From: Entophlyctis helioformis
Taxonomy: Eukaryota > Chytridiomycota > Chytridiomycetes > Chytridiales > Chytriomycetaceae
Assembly: GCA_025526915.1 (NCBI GenBank)
Contig: JAHLKH010000304.1
Location: 1-22,158, forward strand
DNA length: 22,158 bases
Reading direction: 5' to 3'
Every line of letters begins with the position of its first letter. Within the stretch, counting starts at the first letter, position 1. The notes under the pieces are model-generated. The model was not told the origin of the DNA. It did no database searches and saw nothing but the letters and a program-made list of their open reading frames with translations. The position numbers were made by a program, and so were the translations under genes. Shown one piece after another: positions 16,921 to 22,158 of this stretch.

Positions 16921-18412
16921 ATGTCTGCCATCAACATCCGCCGAGACGTCTCGGACAAGTTCTACCGCTACAAGATGCCCAAGGTGAGTCAGCCGGCCGA
17001 CGCTTTTTTCGTCGAGCGTGATTTCCAACGATTTGCTGACACGCTCGCTGGCTCTGTGAACCGCGCAGCTGCTCGCCAAGGTCGAGGGAAAGGGCAACGG
17101 CATTAAAACGGTCCTGCCCAACATGGCCGACATTGCCAAGTCGCTCTCCCGCCCGCCCATGTTCCCCACAAAGTGTAAGCGGACATGTGCTGTTGGACAC
17201 GTGCTTGGGGGGCATGCTTGCTTGGCCCAGCCTGTGTCTGACATCTGTGTGTGTGTGTGTGCGCGACGTCTATGCATGGCTCGACCAGTCTTTGGCTGTG
17301 AACTCGGTGCCCAAGTCAAGTACGACGCGGCCAACGACAGATACATTATCAATGGCGCTCACGACGCGGACAAGCTGCAGACCATTCTGGACGGCTTCAT
17401 TGACAAGTTTGTCCTGTGCATCTCCTGCAAGAACCCAGAGACGGATCTGCACATTACCAAGGACGAGGTCATCATGCGCGACTGCAAGGCCTGCGGTGCC
17501 GTCGGACCCGTCGACATGCGCCACAAGCTGATTGCGTACATCCTCAAGAACCCGCCCGTGACGGCCAAAAAGTCCAAGGCGTACGTGTCTGATGTATGGC
17601 CGTCTTGCCCTGCTTTGCATGATCTGACCGCCATTGTCTTTTCTTGTTTAAACAGCGACAAGAAGAGCAAGAAGGCCGGCCGCTCGACCGACGCCATCCC
17701 AACTCCCACCGAGACCAACTCGAACGGATCTGGCGAGGATGATGGTGACGACGAGCTAACTCGCCAGATCGAGGAGGGCGTCAAGAGCCTCCCCGTCGCG
17801 CCCGAGGCCGACGACGACGACGAAGACTGGGCTGAGGACACCACCGAGGACGCTGTTGCCAAGCGCATGATGGAGCTCAACGTGTCTGGTGCCGTGTCCA
17901 AGCTCATGGACGAGGCCGACGACGACGAAGCCAACGATGGCGACGATCCGATTGAGCAGTTTGCCGACTCGATCACCGAAGGCGGCAACTCGGATGCGGA
18001 CATTGTGGCCAAGGCCAAGGAGCTTGGCATCCGCGACCACAAGGCCTGCGCCGTCCTTGCCCAGGTGCTGTTTGACAACAAGGTCATGGCTCAGAAGCAG
18101 ATCCCCAAGCGCGCTGCTTTGCTCCGCCAGTTTGCCAAGAACGAAAAGTCTCAAAAGGCCATTCTCGGCGGCATCGAGCGTCTTGTTGGCATTGCCCACC
18201 CAGAGCTGCTGGCCAAGACTGCGCTCATCCTCAAGGCGCTCTACGACGAGGAGATTGTCGAGGAAGATGTGTTCCTTTCGTGGGGCGACAAGCCGTCCAA
18301 GAAGTACGTGGACAAGAAGCTCAGCAAGGAGATTCGCTCCAAGGCCGAGCCCTTCCTCAACTGGCTTCGCGAGGCCGACGAGGACGACGACGAGGACAGC
18401 GACGACGAGTAA
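16921..18412 (+). CDS. TIF5: Eukaryotic translation initiation factor 5 (eIF5)
   Basis: Exons 16921..16983, 17069..17174, 17289..17580, 17656..18412; 405 residues, as in yeast. eIF5 is the GTPase-activating protein for eIF2 in the 43S/48S complex and controls start-codon selection. Seen: the N-terminal GAP segment with the catalytic arginine in DKFYRYKMPK (R16, equivalent to yeast Arg15), GNGIKTVLPNMADIAKSL, FFGCELGAQ, a C4 zinc ribbon (C100, C103, C122, C125) with CISCKNPET and CKACG, an acidic linker, and a C-terminal W2/HEAT domain (GGIERLVG, FLSWGDKPSKKYVDKK) that ends in an acidic AA-box tail rich in Asp/Glu. Intron 2 has a short (GT)n tract near 17246. The ATG context is CACCATG. It is convergent with Mo25; repeat copy B begins 12 bp after the stop. 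Confidence 0.98.
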
Positions 18413-18423
18413 TCTTGCCCACT

Positions 18424-18595
18424 CTTGCATCGCATTTTCCCTCTCTCTCTCTCTCTCTCTTTCCCTTGATCGACTCTGTCTGCCCGGCTGGCCCAGCCTC
18501 TCCATGAATAATAAACCATTCTGGTGTTGCTGCACCATGTCAACCTGGCAGTCTGGCGATGAATGCAGAGCGGTAGTGTGGCATGGAGTGCAGGC
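18424..18595 (+). repeat. Dispersed 3'-UTR element, copy B (after eIF5)
   Basis: Same order of blocks as copy A at 6085-6257: TTGCATCGCATTT head, CT run (18440-18460), CCCTTGATCGAC, GCTGGCCCAGCCTCTCCATG, AATAAA, CCATTCTGGTGTTGCTG, and the CAGTCTGGCGATGAATGCAG tail ending at GAGTGCAGGC. Differences from copy A are scattered substitutions and a small indel at the poly(A) signal. It starts 12 bp after the eIF5 stop and lies in the convergent gap towards Mo25. Confidence 0.9.
18510..18515 (+). terminator. Polyadenylation signal for eIF5, inside repeat copy B
   Basis: AATAAA located 97 bp after the eIF5 stop, within the dispersed element. Confidence 0.6.
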
Positions 18596-18797
18596 AAGCA
18601 TGCGCCAGCTTGCCGCTACATCTATCACGCTACGAGGCGGCATAATGCTCGACAAGTTTGCCAGAGTCAAGCTCGTCGCGATTGTGCAGCAGTCCGTCAT
18701 CAATCCATGGCAGCTCAGCCGGGTGGGTTATGCAATCGTCTTCATTGACATGGGCATTTGTCGTGCGCTGCGCTGCATTCGTGTCCCAGCCTGCCTG
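18596..18797. other. Remaining convergent gap eIF5 / Mo25
   Basis: About 200 bp between the end of repeat copy B and the Mo25 stop. No repeat, gene or clear minus-strand poly(A) signal is seen. Confidence 0.5.
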
Positions 18798-20326
18798 TCA
18801 CGGGGCAGCCATCTCCTTGATCTGGTTGACGAGGAACGCCTTTTCATCATTGAACTGCTCGTCGTCTGTGGTGGCGCATTCGATGATCGTGTCAGCACTA
18901 AAAGGCAGGACGGCTGCAAACACACGCACGTACCAGACCGCTCGTTGTGAAAGTTGGACAGATACGAAATGAGCTTGTCCTTGTTCTTGTACAGAATGTC
19001 CAGAATGGGCTTGGCCTTTGACGGATTGGCAACAAAGATCTGCCAGTATGAGGGAGAAGATAGGCCGTCAGTCAGTCAAGCCGGCATCTCGCCGCGCCAG
19101 ATCAATCCACAAACGCACCTTGAAGACGTGGAACGCCTCGAATTGAATGTTGCGGCTCTTTTCCTTGAGCAGGTTCATCATCAGTTTGAGGTTGTCTGGG
19201 CTGGCAATGTACTTGGACATGATCACAAAGTTTGTTCGGTCAAGCAGCAACTCGCCAAGCAGCTGCGGATCCCAGAATCCCCGATCAACCGCGACAATAA
19301 TGCAACGAGTCAGCCCCTTGGACTTTGCATGGCCGACGGAGCCTGCTTACCTTGAGCGACTGGCGCTTGGTCACGTAGTTGGCAGAATTCAACAAGTCCG
19401 TGTATTTTGCAAAGAACTTGGGCCGACAGCCATGTCAGGAATGCATGTCAGTGCAAGAATGAGTGCTGCTGACCCCATGCCGCCAAGTTGGCCAACAAGT
19501 CACTCACCTGGTCGTAGTTGGCTTCAAGGAACCTTGCCACTAGTGGTTTGTGTTTGGAGAGCAGATCCTACGCCATGCATTGTTGCGTGGCCAACAGTCA
19601 GCTCTGTGGTGCCTTCTGTAAAGTGCTTCCCATGCAGAACCGATCACAGACAACCGTTTTGACGTGCACCGACTAACCTTGAATGTCGCAAAGGCGTCTG
19701 ACGCAACGTCAAATGTCGAAAGCTCGACATACTCAAAGAAGCGCCAAAAGTGCTGGGAGTCCAGAATTATCTTGGCAAGAGTCTCGTGGCGAATGCACTC
19801 GCGTAGGATAATGCCGCAGTTGAGTGCAATGTCCTGATTGTCGTATCTGGACAATTGCCGAGACAATTGCCACGAGGGTTAGCCCCCTCACATATGGCTT
19901 CGCGATGATACGGCATTAAGGCACACAGACACAACGCACCCTGAGATCAAGACAAACAAAATGTCTTCTCGGTTGGCGATGTAGTCTGCCGTTGGAAACC
20001 GTGTCCCAAGCTGGCGCTTGAGCAGATTGTTGAAGATCTGCGCCACCTCCTTCTTGGCCTGTTTGATCGCCAACGGCGCAGTATGCAACAAGCAGGATCG
20101 TTAGGCACGCCGTTCGGCCCTTGGCGTTGCTGTTCAACTGTGAGGGACACCGCAGGTGCAGTACCTCAAACTCGAGGTACTGGATATTGTTGACCAGAAG
20201 CACCAGCAGATCGGCATTGATCACTTCGGACGAGAGCTGTGTAACAAGCTCTGGCACTGGGTCGTTCTCTGTCAACAGCGATATGCAGTGGTAAGCGTCG
20301 GTGCTGTTGCAGCACGACAAGCGGCA

Positions 20327-20365
<39 letters not shown>

Positions 20366-20755
20366 AAGGCAAGGCAAGGCAATGCAAGGCAAGCTTGCCC
20401 ACCTCCGTCGCCATAGAGGATGTTCTTCATGGCCGCAAGGCCCTTGGATATCTCCTCGTTTGCCTGTAACGGTTGTGTTGCGTGTGGCACAACGCCATGG
20501 AGGCGTCAGTCACAACCCCAGCCAACACTTAGAGAGCCAGCAGGCAGGTCCTTCAGGACGCTTAGCCGTGCATGGCTGATGCATGTCTGTCTGCACCAAC
20601 TGCGTTCAGGCAGACAGACAGCTTGCCGCTCGCCATCAGCCTGCGGCGGCTCTTGCCTTTCTGCTGTCGCCACTGTCTCGGCGCTGAACCGCATCCTTTA
20701 TGCCTCGCACAAGCTCTGCGGGGCTCTTTGGCTTTTGCTTGAACAGGAAGCTCAT
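18798..20755 (-). CDS. HYM1: Mo25/CAB39 family scaffold protein (Hym1-like)
   Basis: Exons complement(join(18798..18865,18934..19039,19119..19262,19351..19416,19508..19567,19678..19846,19940..20058,20165..20268,20403..20463,20657..20755)); 331 residues, close to 341 in animals. Mo25 is an armadillo-like helical scaffold that activates STE20/GCK kinases; fungal Hym1/Pmo25 works in the MOR/RAM pathway of polarity and cell separation. Seen: [19 protein letters not shown] at the start, [101 protein letters not shown] and [16 protein letters not shown]. Intron 1 (20464-20656) appears to use a GC donor (AAG|GCAAGA), since no in-phase GT donor preserves the alignment. Intron 2 carries a CAG run. No AATAAA is visible downstream on its strand. 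Confidence 0.97.
20331..20363. repeat. (CAG)11 trinucleotide repeat in a Mo25 intron
   Basis: Eleven perfect CAG units on the plus strand (CTG in the Mo25 pre-mRNA), inside the 134-nt intron 20269-20402. Confidence 0.95.
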
Positions 20756-21370
20756 CGGGTCGTGGTGCAACGATGCTGCTGTGTGCGTACCATGCCGTTA
20801 CCGAGGCGTCAGTGGCCTGAATGAACGACCCTTGGATCCACCAATGCGCAACCTACCAAGACAACTTGAATGGCAGCTTGGTCGATGGACAAAGATGCGC
20901 TGATGCAATAAAACGACGCAGGCAGGCGGATCGCGTGAGGAGACACGTGACTAGAGTCGCATCCACCAACCACCCTGCTGTCCTTGGCTGTCACAATCCA
21001 ACCGTGCCGCAACCATCTGTGCCGTGTCTGTGAGTGTCTGTTGTCTCAAATGGCATCGAGAAGGCTTGGTTGCAAGAGCGTTCACAACCAACGGACGCAT
21101 CACGACCTTCCACGCTGGGAAGATCAGACTGTATGCTGTATCCGTATCTATTGCGTCCACTGCAGCACCATCTGCTCATCTGCAAAAACCATCTACTCGC
21201 CGCTGGCACACGCCCTCTATCCTCACCAATCCTCGCCCATCCTCACTGCTTGCCCGACGCACTGTTGCTTCAAAAGAGGCGCAGGACTCTCTCAGATTGA
21301 TGCATTTTAAGGTCTGGCCGCACCCTACAAGTTGCATGCTCAACTCGTGCAACTGCGATGAAAACCAACG
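20756..21370. other. Intergenic region upstream of Mo25, downstream of TRAPPC13
   Basis: 615 bp with no recognised gene. It contains one CACGTGAC site at 20944-20951, about 190 bp upstream of the Mo25 ATG, an AATAAA on the plus strand near 20907 with no plus-strand gene to serve, and CT/CA-rich sequence near 21210-21250. Open frames here encode nothing familiar. Confidence 0.5.
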
Positions 21371-22158
21371 CTACGATCGCACGCGCACAACGGCAAGCGA
21401 ATCAATGTCGCGGGTGGTGCCAGAGATCTTGTCTGTGACCTGGATGCCTGTGATGCGCTGCAGGCCAGCCACGAGCGAAAAGAACTCGAGATCAATGTCC
21501 GTGTGCGCGGCGCCGTCCAGCGTGCCTACATCAATGTCATTCGGTCCACGGAGCAGCACATTCGTCATCTTGTTCTTGACGCCACGAATCGAAAGCCGCA
21601 GCCGCTCGCCAACCACGTTGTTGCGCATGCGGATCTTGAGCTTGAAGGGCTGCTCGACAAAGATCAGATCAGGCTGCTCGACGACCGTTACCTCGAACAG
21701 ATCGACCGTTGGCACCTTGCGCGACAGCTGCGACGTTTGCAGTCGCCCACTCTGTCCCAGCTGTGTGCGCCATGAAATGTCGAGCTTGCCCAGGCCAGGC
21801 ACAAGGCGCGACGAAATGTCGTTGGCGACTTTGGGCGACAGCATATACAAATACTGGCGCGTGTCTTGCTGCCCAAGCACGTCACGCAGTCCAAACACAG
21901 ACATCCCACTGGAGCCGCTGGCGTTGCTGCTGGCGTTACTTGGTCCTGCCGCATCACCAGCAAGTCCTGCCAAGGCCGTCGCGCCAGCTTGGCTGCCCGC
22001 CTCCGACGCTGGGGGTTGCTGTGCCAAGGCTTGTGCCGCATCAGGAAGCCCTTGCGCGTGCCCGTTCGCTGGCAAAGTGGTTGCTGCGTCAAAGTGGTTG
22101 AGATCCACCGATGTAAATGGGTCGCTTGGCTCAAAGCTCATTCGCTCGAGGTACATGG
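21371..22158 (-). CDS. TRAPPC13: Trafficking protein particle complex subunit 13-like (TRAPPC13), 5' partial
   Basis: Open from the window edge to TAG at 21371-21373; 261 residues visible, no intron needed. TRAPPC13 (related to yeast Trs65) is a TRAPPII/III subunit in ER-Golgi and Golgi traffic. Family blocks seen in order: MYLERMSFEPSDPF (matches an internal MFMEKVSLEPS-type segment, so this Met is not the start), DTRQYLYMLSPK, GLGKLDISWRTQLGQSGRLQ followed by TSQL, an Ig-like beta region, and the C-terminal GLQRITGIQVTDKISGTTRD. Between residues about 22 and 90 is an Ala/Gly/Ser/Gln-rich insertion larger than in animals. The identification rests on these motifs; the upstream exon(s) lie past the window end. 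Confidence 0.86.
   Translation of the reverse strand, partial: MYLERMSFEPSDPFTSVDLNHFDAATTLPANGHAQGLPDAAQALAQQPPASEAGSQAGATALAGLAGDAAGPSNASSNASGSSGMSVFGLRDVLGQQDTRQYLYMLSPKVANDISSRLVPGLGKLDISWRTQLGQSGRLQTSQLSRKVPTVDLFEVTVVEQPDLIFVEQPFKLKIRMRNNVVGERLRLSIRGVKNKMTNVLLRGPNDIDVGTLDGAAHTDIDLEFFSLVAGLQRITGIQVTDKISGTTRDIDSLAVVRVRS

Noticed and set aside
17756..18703. 315-codon open frame on the minus strand opposite eIF5
   Set aside because: Mirror of the acidic, GC-rich eIF5 exon 4 plus the CT-repeat element; the Arg-Glu run is just the CT tract read backwards.
20984..21310. 108-codon plus-strand open frame in the Mo25/TRAPPC13 gap
   Set aside because: Cys/His-rich but with no spacing of a known zinc-binding family, no intron signals and no poly(A) signal nearby; treated as chance.
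22154..22156. ATG near the window end as the TRAPPC13 start codon
   Set aside because: The following residues align with the middle of the family, so this Met is internal and the gene continues beyond the window.

Overview
This window is nuclear DNA from a eukaryote. Conserved proteins can be read only by joining exons across about 47 short spliceosomal introns, most of them 55-135 nt with GT..AG ends. Intergenic gaps are small (61 bp to about 600 bp) and the sequence is GC-rich. The gene set (Aco2-type aconitase, a 126-residue profilin with yeast-like ends, an eIF5 of 405 residues, Mo25/Hym1, PRMT3, TRAPPC13) suggests a fungus. The intron density and the mix of families suggest an early-diverging (chytrid-like) lineage rather than a yeast; that placement is inference. 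No rRNA, tRNA, CRISPR or bacterial-type operon was seen.

Layout, left to right: (1) 1-1296 (+), 3' end of a COG7-like Golgi tether subunit. (2) 1427-1882 (-), complex III subunit 8 (QCR8), convergent with COG7. (3) 2487-6036 (+), mitochondrial aconitase of the Aco2 type, 13 coding exons, with a one-base frame break near 5544. (4) 6314-8173 (-), 26S proteasome ATPase Rpt6. (5) 8235-10677 (+), a TBC-domain Rab GAP, starting only 61 bp from the Rpt6 start. (6) 10794-13126 (-), the zinc-finger arginine methyltransferase PRMT3. (7) 13190-14426 (-), profilin, whose last coding exon is just a stop codon. (8) 14831-16437 (-), L-threonine aldolase with a mitochondrial-type leader. (9) 16921-18412 (+), translation initiation factor eIF5, divergent from the aldolase across a promoter with four CACGTG boxes in 37 bp. 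(10) 18798-20755 (-), Mo25/CAB39/Hym1. (11) 21371-22158 (-), C-terminal part of TRAPPC13.

These are housekeeping genes of separate pathways: mitochondrial metabolism (QCR8, aconitase, perhaps threonine aldolase), Golgi and vesicle traffic (COG7, TBC, TRAPPC13), ribosome and translation (PRMT3, eIF5), proteasome (Rpt6), and actin/morphogenesis (profilin, Mo25). I see no operon-like functional cluster.

The most notable non-genic signal is an approximately 172-bp dispersed element. It is present twice in the same orientation relative to the upstream gene, just after the stop codons of aconitase and eIF5. Each copy carries a CT run and an AATAAA, and each lies in a convergent intergenic gap. Other points are three GC-AG introns, two minimal coding exons (a lone ATG and a lone TGA) each next to a 69-nt intron, an 18-nt microexon, and microsatellites that often sit in introns, several abutting 5' splice sites.
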